Below are positions 33,197 to 45,564 of a stretch of 64,000 nt of DNA, in pieces. Source of the DNA: Arachis hypogaea (taxonomy: Eukaryota > Streptophyta > Magnoliopsida > Fabales > Fabaceae); assembly GCF_003086295.3 (NCBI RefSeq), contig NC_092050.1, forward strand, positions 144,987,699 through 145,051,698. The letters run 5' to 3'. Positions within the stretch are counted from its first letter, which is position 1; each line of letters starts with the position of its first letter. A model generated the notes under the pieces. The model had not been told where the DNA came from. It saw only the letters and a program-made list of their open reading frames with translations, and searched no databases. The translations under genes were made by a program, and so were the position numbers.

Positions 33197-34554
33197 ACAT
33201 GCACCGGTACAACCATGCCAGTGCTGCAGAACCCCAGCTGTAGGTACCCATCTCCTCCAGCCTAGCTACGTAGGGAAGCCCTCTGATGTGAATGCGGTTG
33301 CCGGACTTGTCCGCAAATAGTTGCGTACCCAACAACATCATGATGTACGCACGGGCATATCGCCGCACAGTCTCGTCATCGGCTCCCTCGGGGCACTCAC
33401 CAAAAGTCTCCTGGAACCAGCTGCAGTTCACTGCGTACTTCTGAACCTGGCTAGGAGGAGGAATCACTCCAAGCAACTCCTGGAACCACACTCAGGCTGG
33501 ACAGCCACCCTGGATGTATATCTGGAATTCTGATAGGCAGCCGCTCACGTAACGCCCGTCCACTGGCAAACCCAACTGGTATGCCACGTCCTGAAGTGTG
33601 ATCGTGCACTCTCCAAACGGCATATGAAACGTGTGCGTCTCCGAACGCCATCGCTCGACGAATGCACTGACAAGGGCCTCGTCTAACCGGAACCATCTAT
33701 CGTTCAGCCTTGCAAGATGGTATAGTCCGGCCATCTGTAAGTACGGAACATATCTGTCATCGAGTCGCATGCCCTGCTGCCGCCGCATGCTCCTGATGCA
33801 TCGTTGAGGCTGCGCATGACATGCACCGCATTGTTAGAACCAGCTCCATAACCAATGACAAACATAACCAACATATTAAATCACCAACAAAACATCATAC
33901 TAAATAAAACCGCATAAAAATCCATGAACGAGAACCACATGCAAAACAACTATCATAGACCACACAACTAAACCACTAACATAAAACAGCTTAACTAGAA
34001 CCACTAACATAAAACAGCTTAACTAAAACCATTAACATAAAACAGCTAACATAAAACAACTAACACAAACCACTAACATAAAACAACTAACATAAACCAT
34101 CAACATAAAAAAACCAACATAAACCACTAACATAAAACAGCTAACATAAAACAACTAAACCATACCACTAACATAAAACAACTAACATAAACCACCAACT
34201 AAACCACCAACATAAAACAACCAACACAAAACAACCAACACCTACCACTAACGTAAAACAGTTAGCATTAAACAACTAACGTAAACCACTAACATAAACC
34301 ACCAACAGAAACCAACTAAATAAACCACCAACTAAACCACCATCTAACCCGCATCCTAAACCTCTCAACTAAACCACCAGCAATACCACTATGCTTTACC
34401 GCTAACATAAACCGCCACTAAAACCAAATGCAAAACCACTAAGTCACATATACCGCTAGCACGAAGTTATTTCTGTACTAACCTCGTCGTTGATGAGCCC
34501 GACTATATGAGCAACTCCGTCCAAGCGATATAACCGTGCCGGATCGTCCCCCAT
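33197..34554 (-). pseudogene. MAIN-like PMD gene, right arm copy, 3' truncated with the same nonsense codon
   Basis: It is the mirror copy of the left-arm gene: exon 1 34554-34483, exon 2 from 33809, the same TGA at 33494-33492. Differences include YVPYLQ for YVSYLQ, WRSETH for WHPETH and AHIVGLINDE for AHIAGVINDE. Because both carry the same TGA, the nonsense change predates the inverted duplication, unless one arm was converted by the other. Confidence 0.85.
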
Positions 34555-34686
34555 CAGCAGAGTTTTCCGTTCAGGTCTTCGTCGGAGAGAATCTGGGTCG
34601 TTTTCTCTGGGATTTGGTGGGGTAGGGGAAATGAAGAATGGTTCGAATGAGGCTGATTTGAACTCCTTATATAGCCGAATCATGAG

Positions 34687-34929
34687 TAATTCGAACCAGG
34701 GTGGTTCGAATTACTAATGGAGCCACGAGAAGGGTAATTCGAACCAGGTTGGTTCGAATTACATGGTTAGCTATCGTAGGTATAATTCGAACTAGCCTTG
34801 TTCGAATTATGTGCAATTTAAGTTCGAACCACATTGGTTCGAATTACGTTCAACGTTTTCTCATCCTAATTCGAACTATGTTGGTTCGATTTACTAAGGA
34901 ATGTAGTTCGAACCAGGTTGGTTCGAATT
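34687..34929 (-). promoter_or_regulatory. Dyad array upstream of the PMD gene, right arm
   Basis: It is the mirror image of 31449-31691, with all six dyads retained and a few substitutions, mostly in the centres (for example CCAACCTGG against CCAGGTTGG). Confidence 0.75.
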
Positions 34930-35698
34930 ACATTAAAATAGGCCTTGGCTCATTGCTGAAACGATTTTGCTTTTGGCTTATTTACATAATGCGAAACTTG
35001 CCTTGGCTTATTAGGATTTTTTGCCCTAAAGGCAAATTATGAATATATCAAATCAAAATTTACAAGAAAAAAGATTACAAATTTGATCTCTAAAGATAAA
35101 ATATTAACAAAATTATATATGAAAAGAATATTATTTAATTGTTAATATTAAATACACACTTTAATTAAGATAGACTTTTTATTTGTAACGAAGAAAACTT
35201 ATATGCTAAAACGAAAAACATATATTACAGAATATATATTGAAAATAATTTTAAACTTGTGAAAAAGTCTTAATAATTAATAAAACAAAAAAGTTGAGAT
35301 TTACGAGGTAAAAAGAATAACTCAATTAATTTAATTTTAAAGTGTAAAAATTACAAATTTAAGTTATTTAATGTAATGTTTGAAAAATAGCTCAGATGAA
35401 AATAAAAAATAAAAAATACATTTAACGTAAAAACACAATTTTTGTAGTAGGATTTAAAATAATTTTTTCCCCTTCTTTGATTTAGTTTGTGTATATTTCA
35501 CTTATATAGAAGCGAAATATTTAAGTAAAATATTTACATACTTTTTATATATAAAATTACAAAATATGACTAAAGTTTTTAATATATATATTTTGTTAGT
35601 GAAATATGAAAATGATATATAAAATAATAAATTTTAAATATTTAACACAAATTAAAAGAATTTTAAAGAAATGAAAAAAGAGCAAAATTAAATATTCT

Positions 35699-37297
35699 AA
35701 CATTATTTTTCATCAATTTTTAGTAAATTTTTAATTCTATAAAATTCATGATAACATATGTATTTAAGAGTTAATTTTAAAAAAATTAAAAAAAATAAAA
35801 TTTCACTGTAAAAAATAGCTTGGAAAAAAAATGACTTGACATAATTCACAATTTGTCAATATTCATTGTATATTATAATGAAACAGGCTAAGTTAGGTAG
35901 ATTGGACATTTTCATCCATTTCAAACTGAAAAAAAGGAAAAATTTATTGCAGGTTTTTTTATAGACTTTCCGTAATTAATATGCACATTATTTTTATTCA
36001 CCAAATCTTGATCATATGTATTATTTAATATATATCTCAATGGTCATAGAAATTAAAATATCATATTTCAAGCAAGTAGAATAACATTCGTAAACATCTT
36101 CCAATGCTTTAATTTTACTTTAGAAGCATTGTAGGTAAAGAAATTTCATACTACTAGCAATATAATAATAAAATTTAAATCCTTTTGTAACTTAAATTGT
36201 AGAGAAAAATATTAAATTAAATATGCAAGTACCTCATCGAACAAGTTATGAATGGACTTTTTGTCAAAAGCATTATTGTGAGGTATCTCCTCTATTTGTT
36301 ATAATTAGTGATCTCAACATTATTTTTTTTGTTCATCTTCATTTTTTTCCATATACTTCAACTCATTCTGGTTCATCACAGGCTCCTCTTTAACATTATT
36401 CTTTTTTAATAAATTTTTATAACTATTTATAAAAATATAATTTATTTAAATATTTAATAAAAATTTGTATGATATAATAATATTTTTAACAAAGTAATTA
36501 ACTAATAAAATTTTAAAATAATAATATAATTATTTGTCAAGTAATATAAAATAAAATTTAATTATTTAAAATTTATATATTACAATTTAAAATTTAAAAT
36601 ATTATTTTTTAATATAATTTTATAATATTAATTGATCTTAATAAATAGTTTTGGCATTTATATGTTTTATATTTATTATTTAAAAATAAAAAAATTATGT
36701 TTCTAATTTAAAATATTATATATTAAAAAATATTTATTTATATATTAGTAATATCTAATATATTCTATATTTATTATAGTTTATCAATACTCCTCTTTTA
36801 TAATAACTTTTGATTTATATTTAATAAAATCTAATAATTTATAAAAGTGTGCATGTTCAATAAGCATAAACATAATTAAATTAAGTCATCTCCCATTGTA
36901 AATTTGTAATAATCGAGTTTCATATGCAATGAGCGAAATGAACAAACAACCAAACAATACCATAGATGATAAACAACTTAATAAAGCAAACAAATAATTC
37001 TCTCTCCTCGCAAGAGAAAGATGGAAGCATTGAGACTGTAGGAGAGAATTTTAGGTTCACAAAGTAATAACAAGTAAACACTGTTAGACTAAATTAATAA
37101 CTTGTTAGTTCTTTTTATTAATTTTAATGCCAGTTGGCATTTAGGAAAGAAAGGAAACAAAAGATTTGAATAAAAGTATGGAAATCACATTTTTAAGTTT
37201 ACTTGATAAAACAAGCAGACTATAATTCTAATTTTCCTGAAGACAGATTTAATCGTCAATAGTAGGGCTAAAAATAGAACTTAATTAATAGCATAAA
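35699..37297. other. AT-rich intergenic DNA with a dispersed repeat
   Basis: No gene is seen. About 36410-36800 is a diverged copy of 48900-49260 (shared AAATATTATATATTAAAAAA, TTTATTTATATATTA and TATTCTATATTT blocks), so an AT-rich dispersed repeat occurs twice. From about 37100 the DNA matches the 3' flank of the ubiquitin-like unit in inverted orientation. Confidence 0.55.
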
Positions 37298-38440
37298 TAA
37301 TATAAAGGGTTAAGTACTGAAATCGTCCCTAAGGTTTGGGGTGAAAATCAAAATTGTCCCTGACCTTTTTTTGTTATTAAAATCATCCTCAACGTTACAA
37401 AACGTTATAAAATCGTCATTTTCTATTTTTTTGACCAAATTACCCTTAAATATTAATACAAATAATATTAAAAAAAATAAAACCCCACCCCACCCACACC
37501 CAGCATCTCTTCGTCTCTCCCTCCACCCCAAACCCACCCCCAATTCCATCATCATCAGTTTCCAGTTTCCACTCCCTCACCCCCTCACCCCCTCATCCAC
37601 TGCCGCCGCCCCTGCGTCCAACCAGCCGCCGCCCCTATGTCCAATCCGCGCGCCTCCCCTGCGTCCAACCCCCCACCACCTTTCGTTCTTCCTATTTTTC
37701 TTTTTTCTTTTTTTAATTTTTGAAGAACATATACATGATTGATGATTATTGAACTTCTGCTTCTTCCTCTGCATCTTCATCTTCCTCTGCTCTGCTTGAA
37801 TTTTTGCTTTTGAAATTGTAATTTAAATAATTATTGAACTTTTGGATCTAAAAACTGAAATTGTAGTTGGTAATTATTGAATTATTGAAATTATTATGCT
37901 TCTTCTGCTTCTGATTTTTTTGTTGATTTATTTTGTTTTGTGAATGTTGCTGTTAATTTGTTTTGTTATGAGTAATGAATGACTATGGTGGCAGTGGTGA
38001 TTGGGTAAGGGAGAGGGAGAGGGAGAGGGAGGAGGTGGAAGGGGATTGGATGAGTGAAAGAGTGGGGTGAGGGAGTGAAGGGTGATGGGTGAGGGAGTTA
38101 CGGGAGGAGAGGGGAGTTAGTTTTAATTTTTTTAATATTATTTTTAATTATTTTTGTTAATAATGAAGGGTAATATGGTAAAAAAAATAAAATTGAAGTG
38201 AAAAATGACGATTTTATAACGTTTTGTAACGTTGAAAATGATTTTAATAACAAAAAAAGGTCAGGGGACGATTTTGATTTTCACCCCAGACCTTAGGGAC
38301 GATTTCAGTACTTAACCCTAATATAAAACACATCCAATAGCTAGAAGGATGTTGTTATCTACAATCATTCACCTCCTAGATATGTATATTGATATAGCTA
38401 TGCTCAGCGACCATCTTAAGAAATCTATACACACTATCCA
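37100..38440 (-). repeat. Inverted relic of the ubiquitin-like unit's 3' flank, split by a MULE
   Basis: 37130-37297 (GGAAAGAAAGGAAACAAAAG, AAGTTTACTTGATAAAACAAG) and 38328-38440 (AACACATCCAATAGCTAGAAG, ATTGATATAGCTATGCTCAG) are the two halves of a segment seen unbroken at 39600-39900 and, on the other strand, at 43900-44170. The coding exon is not attached here. Confidence 0.75.
37307..38318. mobile_element. Mutator-like non-autonomous element, 1012 bp, 9-bp TSD TAATATAAA
   Basis: Long terminal inverted repeats of about 140 bp (GGGTTAAGTACTGAAATCGTC on the left, its complement on the right) are flanked by exact TAATATAAA at 37298-37306 and 38319-38327. A 9-bp target duplication with long TIRs is diagnostic of Mutator-like elements. 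The interior has a C-rich stretch (37480-37690, Pro-rich in translation) followed by a UTR-like tail, so it may hold a captured 5' exon. No transposase is seen. Confidence 0.9.
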
Positions 38441-39106
38441 TGAACCAATTATCTTGCTAGATAGAACAATTCAAGAATCAACAATTCAAATGCTTGGAAT
38501 AATTTACACAACAAAGTAAAGAGTATACACACAAACCTATCAAAATTTCTCTTTTTTTTTTTCGGTCCTCAAGATTCACCACTCACTTCTCTTGATGCTT
38601 TTGAAAACTCTCGGAACTTGGATAAATGTCAATATTATGTCAAACCAAAGGTATTTTCGCATTTTACTTTCTAGGTTTGGGATTAATCCTTGTTGAATTA
38701 AAGATCTGATGCATAATTCCACATGTGAAAAAGTCATATAATTGATAAAGCTGTTAGAGACAGAGCAAATAAAGAGGAACTTAAGACACCAAAAGTGGGA
38801 ATATAGAAGCAGACAAAAAATGAAGGTGTGTAGAGTGTGAAGAAAATAGAATTTTAATTAGGTTTAGTTTTCAAGATTTACATAATCAACATGTATTGTC
38901 GTATCAATCAAAATAACTAATTTTCAATCCTGACTGAATATGACTGCTAAAACTCTTTACATTATCTGCATCAAAATTAACTCTATTTAAAAATCTAAAT
39001 TTTTTTTGGCCCACTTAACACATAAGATGTTAAATTGAGTGGTTGTTCTATACTTGCATCCACACTAATAAAATAATAATAAGCTCACCTCATATAATTA
39101 ATAATC

Positions 39107-39200
<94 letters not shown>

Positions 39201-39594
39201 TTTCCTTTTTACCTCATCAAATGATCTTATTCTTATGAGTGGCTCTTTGATCTTTGATTTTATTAAACTTAATAATTTTATTTTATATTATTTTCTTATG
39301 AATTTTGAGTGCAAATTAAAGTACCCACCCAATAAAATAGAATAAAATGAATGCTTCTAAGTTCTAACTAGAGTATGCATTAACTTTGAAGCTTCATGAC
39401 GATCAAAACCAAAGAATATAGGTCAATTCATACTCTTTTTTTTTAAGTAAAAAAATCATAGAATCTCCAATCCAAATGGAGAATACTCATGAGGATGAAA
39501 GAAACACTCAAATTAAAACCATCACAATTATATACAATTCAATCCTATGACATAAATTTATGTAACTTATCAACTTTCATTTTCTAATTTTTAT
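38441..39594. other. Intergenic DNA with an (ATT)31 microsatellite at 39108-39200
   Basis: A 93-bp uninterrupted ATT run lies at 39108-39200. The long Leu run it encodes in one frame is an artefact. Nothing else is recognised. Confidence 0.7.
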
Positions 39595-40260
39595 GACTAT
39601 ACAACAAATAATCTCTCAGATGGCATTTAAGAAAGAAAGAAAATAAAGGTATGAAAATCACATTTCTAAGTTTACTTGATAAAACAAGTAGGCTATAATT
39701 CTAATTTTTCCTGGAGACAGGCTTAATCAATAGTAGGGCTGAAAATAGAACCTAACTAATAGCAATATATTATCAAGAACGTAAAACACATCCAATAACT
39801 AGAAGAATGCTATTGTCTACAACCATTTATCTCCCATATATGTATATTGATATAGCTATGCTCAGCGACCATCTTAATAAGTCTATACACACTATTCAAA
39901 ACAAAATGAAAAACATTACAAGTATAGTAGTATATCTTTTGATTTTTTTTCTCTTTGGTAGCCAGAAGTTCTTGAAGTCCTATGCCGTGAGAAAAGAACT
40001 ATAGTCATAATTGACTAAGACTCTTGATTCATGGAAGACATCCAACTCAAACAACTGCAGATTAAAATCAACTAAATTCGCTACGTCACCTTCACTGGTC
40101 TCAAGCAATACCTCTCTGATATTCTTCGGCAACGCCAATGTCCAACGCAACGGGTGTGCAGCCACCTTCTCCTTCAACCTCTATAGGCCTCTTTCTCATG
40201 TTCTGCTTCACCTGCAATATGTTGTGCCACTGTGGGGAGCTCGTTAGTGCATGAAGTTAG
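39595..40260 (-). repeat. Ubiquitin-like unit, inverted copy with an internal deletion
   Basis: The exon part (about 40212-39976, minus strand) reads MRKRPIEV, then MKEKVAAHPLRWTLALPKN, NLVDFNLQLFELDVFHESR and VLVNYDYSSFLTA. Relative to the plus-strand copies the VNLNDTIGTL part is lost, shifting the frame. The flank GATGGTCGCTGAGCATAGC (complement, near 39855) is shared with the other copies. Confidence 0.65.
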
Positions 40261-40380
40261 CCCCACATAAAAAAAGTAAGGAAAAGTGAAGAGTTTATAA
40301 GATGAGAGACCCATTAACTTGACACCTTAAGGTTTTGAGTTGGATGTGGTATATTCTCATCTTATTTTCTCTCACTTAAG

Positions 40381-42192
40381 TAAATTCCATTATATTATTA
40401 ATATTCTTTTAGGGTGGAGAGTACATACCTTTATATTATTAATATTCCTTTAGGGTCGACAGTACATACATTCTTATAATGTTTTATTCAATTATTTAAT
40501 ATACCCTATTTTTATTATGTGCATTCATATGATCTTTTATACCATTGTATTATTAATATTCCTTTAAGGTCGAGAGTACATACCTTCTTATAATGTTTTA
40601 TTCAATCCTTTAAAACTACCAGTGGGTCTCTCATGTTATAAACTCCTCACTCTTCCTTGCTTTTTTTATGTTAGAACTTGTCCAATATGTCAATGGTGAA
40701 GCATCTTTCCATAGCCTGAAATTCAACTCAGTTTGATGCAGTCGCGTATGAGAAACTGAAAATCGGTTTCATATGAGAAACACTGATGGTTTCTCTTTGA
40801 CTAATCAACTTCTTCATATCATCAATAGTAAAGGAGGATGGAAACTCCACATGGAGCTTCTGAAAATCGGTAACATATGAGAAACACTAATGGCTTCTCT
40901 TTGACTAATCAACTTCTTCATATCACCAATAGTAAAGGAGGATGGAAACTCCACATGGAACTTGTTCAATATGTTCATGGTAAATTTCATTATATTATTA
41001 ATATTCTTTTAGGGTCGAGAGTACATACTTTTATATTATTAATATTCCTTTAGGGTCGAGAGTACATACATTCTTATAATGTTTTATTCAATTATTTAAT
41101 ATACCATATTCTTATTATGTGCATTCATATATGATCTTTTATACTATTGTATTATTAATATTCCTTTAAAGTAGAGAGTACATACCTTCTTATAATATTT
41201 TATTCAATCTTTTAAAATCACCCGTGGTCTCTCATGTTATAAACTCCTCACTCTTCCTTGCTTTTTTTTGTTTTATGTTAGAACTTGTCCAATATGTTAA
41301 TGGGGAAGCATCTTTCCATAGCCTGAAATTCAACTCAGTTTGATGCAGTAGCATCGCATATGAGAAACACTGATGCCTTCTCTTTGACTAATCAACTTCT
41401 TCATATCACCAATAGTAAAGGAGGATGAAAACTCCACATAGAGCTTCTGAAAATCGGTCGCATATGAGAAACACTAATGGCTTCTCTTTGACTAATCAAC
41501 TTTTTCATATCACCAATAGTAAAGGAGGATGGAAACTCCACATGGAACTTGTCCAATATATTCATGGTAAATTCCATTATATTATTAATATTCTTTTAGG
41601 GTCGAGAGTACATACCTTTATATTATTAATATTCTTTTATGGTCGAGAGTACATACATTCTTATAATGTTTTATTCAATTATTTAATATTCCTTTAGGGT
41701 CTAGAGTACATACATTCTTATAATGTTTTATTCAATTATTTAATATACCATATTCTTATTATGTGCATTCATATATGATCTTTTATACCATTGTATTATT
41801 AATTCCTTTAAGGTCGAGAGTATATACCTTCTTATAATGTTTTATTCAATCCTTTAAAACCACCAGTAGGTCTCTCATGTTATAAACTCCTCACTCTTTC
41901 TTGCTTTTTTTATGTTAGAACTTATCTAATATGTTAATGGTGAAGCATCTTTCCATAGCCTGAAATTCAATTCAGTTTGATGCAGTCGCATCACATATGA
42001 GAAACGCTGATGGCTTCTCTTTGACTAATCAACTTCTTCATATCACCAATAGTAAAGGAGGATAGAAACTCTACATGGAGCTTCTGAAAATCGGTCGCAT
42101 ATGAGAAACACTAATGGCTTCTCTTTGACTAATCAACTTCTTCATATCACCAATAGTAAAGGAGGATGGAAACTCCACATGGAACTGCTTCT
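40381..42192. repeat. Three higher-order tandem repeats of about 590-600 bp
   Basis: Units start at 40381, 40981 and 41568 with TAAATT(C/T)CATTATATTATT. Each contains two or three copies of a GGGTCGAGAGTACATAC block (related to the 114-bp satellite below), then GGTCTCTCATGTTATAAACTC, then a duplicated CTTCTCTTTGACTAATCAAC / AAAGGAGGATGGAAACTCC block. There is no real ORF. Confidence 0.85.
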
Positions 42193-42410
42193 AAAAATCG
42201 GTGTCGACACGGGTTGAGACTGAGGTGATGCCGGTTGAGACACTGGTCGATGTATATTCACCAGACGTTGAGACACCGGTTAAAGCAGAGGCGGAGCTGA
42301 CGCTGGTTGAAGCAGAGGCACTGGAGGTGACGCCAGTTGAGACAGAGGCGGTGGAAGTTGAGACAGACTGACCCGAGGTTGAGACACCGGTAGAGATTAT
42401 GCTCTATTTT
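42193..42410 (+). other. Short coding-like repeat relic (VETP/VEAE-type)
   Basis: One frame reads VETEVMPVETLVDVYSP, DVETPVKAEAELTLVEAEA and VTPVETEAVEVETD, then a stop and PEVETPVEIM. GTTGAGAC(A/T) recurs at short spacing. It is GC-richer than the surrounding satellite and looks like a remnant of a repetitive acidic protein-coding sequence. The family is not recognised. Confidence 0.35.
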
Positions 42411-42522
42411 TATTTTCTTCCATCCATGCATGTTATCATGTTTCATTGTCTGGCATTAATTATCTTTTACTCATCCTTTATCCACATTGATCATGTTTGT
42501 CATTATGTCATTCATGTCTTCT

Positions 42523-43340
42523 TGAGTCATTAGTACATGTCTTCTTATAATATTTTATTCAATTATTTAATATACCCTATTTTACTATGTCCATTTATAT
42601 GACCTTTTATACCATTATATTATTAATATTCCTTTAGGGTCGAGAGTACATACCTTCTTATAATGTTTTATTCAATTATTTAATATACCCTAATTTTATT
42701 ATGTGCATTCATATGATCTTTTATACCATTATATTATTAATATTCATTTAGGGTCGAGAGTACATACCTTCTTATAATGTTTTATTCAATTATTTAATAT
42801 ACCCTAATTTTATTATGTGCATTCATATGATCTTTTATACCATTATATTATTAATATTCATTTAGGGTCGAGAGTACATACCTTCTTATAATGTTTTATT
42901 CAATTATTTAATATATCTTATTTTTATTATGTGCAGTTATATCATCTTTTATACCATTATATGATTTATATTCCCTTAGGGTCAAGAGTACATACCTCCT
43001 TATAATGTTTTATTCAATTATTTAATATACTCTATTTTTATTATGTGCATTTATATGATCTTTTATACCATTATATTATTAATATTCTTTTAGGGTCGAG
43101 AATAGATACATTCTTATAATGTTTTATTCAATTATTTAATATGTCCTATTTTTATTATGTGCATTTATATGATCTTTTATACCATTATATTATTTATATT
43201 CCCTTAGGGTCGAGAGTACATACCTTCTTATAATATTTTATTCAATTATTTAATATATCCTATTTTTATTATGTGCATTTATATGATCTTTTATACTATT
43301 ATATTATTTATATTCCCTCAGGGTTGAGAGTACATACTTT
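42523..43340. repeat. 114-bp satellite, about seven copies at exact period
   Basis: The block GGGTCGAGAGTACATAC (or a near variant) begins at 42637, 42751, 42865, 42979, 43093, 43207 and 43321, every interval being exactly 114 bp. Units include TTCAATTATTTAATATA and TTTTTATTATGTGCATT. The period holds although individual bases vary. Confidence 0.93.
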
Positions 43341-44257
43341 CTCTCACTTGATTCCTCTCCTATTTTGAGAAGGAATCAAGTGAGAGAACATAAGATGAGA
43401 AGACACACATCCAACTCAAAACCTTAAGGTGTCAAGTTAATGGGTCTCTCATCTTATAAACTCCTCACTCTTCCTTACTTTTTTGATGTGGGACTAACTT
43501 CATGCACTCCTCACACTTGCAACACTAACGAGTTCCCCACGGCGGCACAACATATTGCAGGTGAAGCAGAACATGAGAAAGAGGCCTATAGAGGTGTTGG
43601 TTAGTCTGAACGACACCATTGAGACATTGAAGGAGAAGGTGGCTACACACTCGTTGCATTGGACATTGGCATTGCCGGAGACAGAGAGGTATTGCTTGAG
43701 ACCAGTAAAAGTGACGTAGTGAATTTAGTTAATTTTAATCTGCGATTATTTGAATTGGATGTCTTCCATGAATCAAGAGTCTTAGTCAATTATGACTATG
43801 GTTCTTTTCTCACGGCCCAGGACTTCAAGAACTTCTAGCTACCAAAGAGAAAAAAAATCAAAAAATATACTACTATACTTGTAATGTTTTTCGTTTTGTT
43901 TTGAATAGTGTGTATAGACTTATTAAGATGGTCGCTGAGCACAGCTATATCAATATACATATATGGGAGTGAATGATTGTAGACAACAATATTTTTCTAA
44001 TTATTAGATGTGTTTTATGTTCTTGATGCTATATTGTTATTAGTTAGGTTCTATTTTCAGCCTTACTATTGATTAAGTTTGTCTCCAGAAAAAACTTCGA
44101 ATCATAGCCTGCTTGTTTTATCAAGTAAACTTAGAAATGTAATTTTCATACCTTTGTTTCCTTTCTTTCCTAAATGCCATCTGAGAGGTTATCTGTTGTA
44201 TAGTCATAAAAAATAGAAAATGAGAGTTGATAAGCTACATAAATTTGTGTTGAGAGC
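43341..44257 (+). repeat. Ubiquitin-like unit, direct copy 1
   Basis: The unit opens with GAATCAAGTGAGAGAACATAAG and a leader ending ACATATTGCAG, then an exon-like stretch from about 43561 (VKQNMRKRPIEVLVSLNDTI) through [20 protein letters not shown] to a TAG at 43836. One base-level deletion after LALPE shifts the frame. IEVLVNLNDTIGTLKEKVA resembles the second strand and helix of ubiquitin; this assignment is inference. The 3' flank continues to about 44257. Confidence 0.55.
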
Positions 44258-44699
44258 TCCCCACGGTGGCACAACAAGTGGTATCAGAATTTGTTGGTAT
44301 TTTTCCGGACTTGTGATTCTGTGAATAATGGAAGTCAATACTAATACTAGTAGGATTATCACTCTTAATGGTTCTAATTATAATTTGTGGAAGTTAAAGA
44401 TGGAAGATTTACTTTATGTAAAAAATTTTCATCAACCAGTTTTTGGACGATAATGTGTTGAACCATATTATTGGAGAGACACATGCTCGAATTCTTTGGA
44501 TTAAGCTTGAACAGTTGGTCCAACAAGTGGTATAAGAGCTCAAAACCTTAAGATAGTAAGTTAATGGGTTTCTCGGCTCTGATACCACTTGTTGGGTTAA
44601 CCGGTAGTAAGTTAATGGGTTTCTCGCCTCTGATACCACTTGTTGGGTTAACTGTGGGAAGCTGTCGACCGCCGGAGAGATTTCGGAGAGGAATCAAGT
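44258..44699 (+). pseudogene. Ty1/copia gag start fragment with PBS-like site, copy 1
   Basis: TGGTATCAGAAT at 44279 is a tRNA-iMet primer-binding-site variant. It is followed by [20 protein letters not shown], the N-terminus of copia gag, then a deletion. TGGTATAAGAGC at 44528 is paired with inverted GCTCTGATACCA at 44576. Confidence 0.7.
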
Positions 44700-45564
44700 G
44701 AGAGAACATAAGTGGGAAGCTCTCGACTGACGGAGAGATTTCGAGGAGGAATCAAGTGAGAGAGCATAAAATGAGAAGACACCACATCCAACTCAAAACC
44801 TTAAGGTGTCAAGTTAATGAGTCTCTCATCTTATAAACTCATCACTCTTTCTTACTTTCTTTGACATGAGACTAACTTCATGCACTCCTCTCACTTGCAA
44901 TACTAACGAGTACCCCACGATGGCATAACATATTGTAGGTGAAGCAGAATATGAGGAAGAGGCCTATAGAGGTGTTGGTTAATTTGAACGACACCATCGG
45001 GACATTGAAGGAGAAGGTGGCTACATACCCGCTGCGTTGGATATTGGCATTGCCGGAGACAGAGAGGTATTGCTTGAGACCAGTGAAGGTGGCGTAATAA
45101 ATTTAGTTAATTTTAATTTGCGGTTGTTTGAATTGGATGTCTTCCATGAATCAGGAGTCTTAGTCAATTATGACTATGGTTCTTTTCTCACGGCCCAGGA
45201 CTTCAAGAACTTCTAGCTACCAAAGAGAAAAAAAATTAAAAGATATACTACTATAATAGGAGGTGAATGGTTGTAGACAACAACATTCTTTTAGTTATTA
45301 GATGTGTTTTATGTTCTTGATGCTATATTGCTATTACTTAGGTTCTATTTTCAGCCCTACTATTGATTAAGCCTGTCTCCAGAGAAAATTAGAATTATAG
45401 TTTGCTTGTTTTATCAAGTAAACTTAGAAATGTAATTTTTATACCTTTGTTTCCTTTCTTTCCTAAATGCCATATGAGGGTTGTCTATTGTATAGTCATA
45501 AAAATTAGAAAATAAGAGTTGATAAGCTACATAAATTTGTGTCGAAAGCTCTCCACGACGGCAC
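44700..45564 (+). repeat. Ubiquitin-like unit, direct copy 2
   Basis: It has the same organisation as the copy at 43341. The exon-like stretch (about 44941-45215) reads RPIEVLVNLNDTIGTLKEKV with a frame change after LALPE and a stop in the GG(V/D)V region (GTAATAA). Part of the 3' flank (the GTGTATAGACTTATTAAG block) is deleted near 45248. Confidence 0.55.

Larger units (their letters stand above)
30684..35698. repeat. 5-kb near-perfect palindrome (arms 30684-33180 and 33197-35698)
   Basis: The two arms are inverted copies of about 2.5 kb with few differences by eye and only about five bases of net length change. They are separated by a 16-bp spacer, 33181-33196. Each arm holds, from outside in: AT-rich DNA, a dyad array, a TATA box and the 5' half of a PMD gene. 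The spacer is the natural continuation of the right-arm gene (CMCRVANR on the minus strand), so the right copy extends 16 bases further into the gene than the left. No target duplication flanks the palindrome (left GAGGAGAGA, right AACATTATT). Confidence 0.95.

Noticed and set aside
30684..35698. Considered the palindrome as one DNA transposon with 2.5-kb TIRs
   Set aside because: No target duplication at the ends, no terminal motif, and the arms meet inside a gene; inverted duplication fits better.
39043..39345. 100-aa ORF with a Leu run
   Set aside because: It arises from the (ATT)31 microsatellite.
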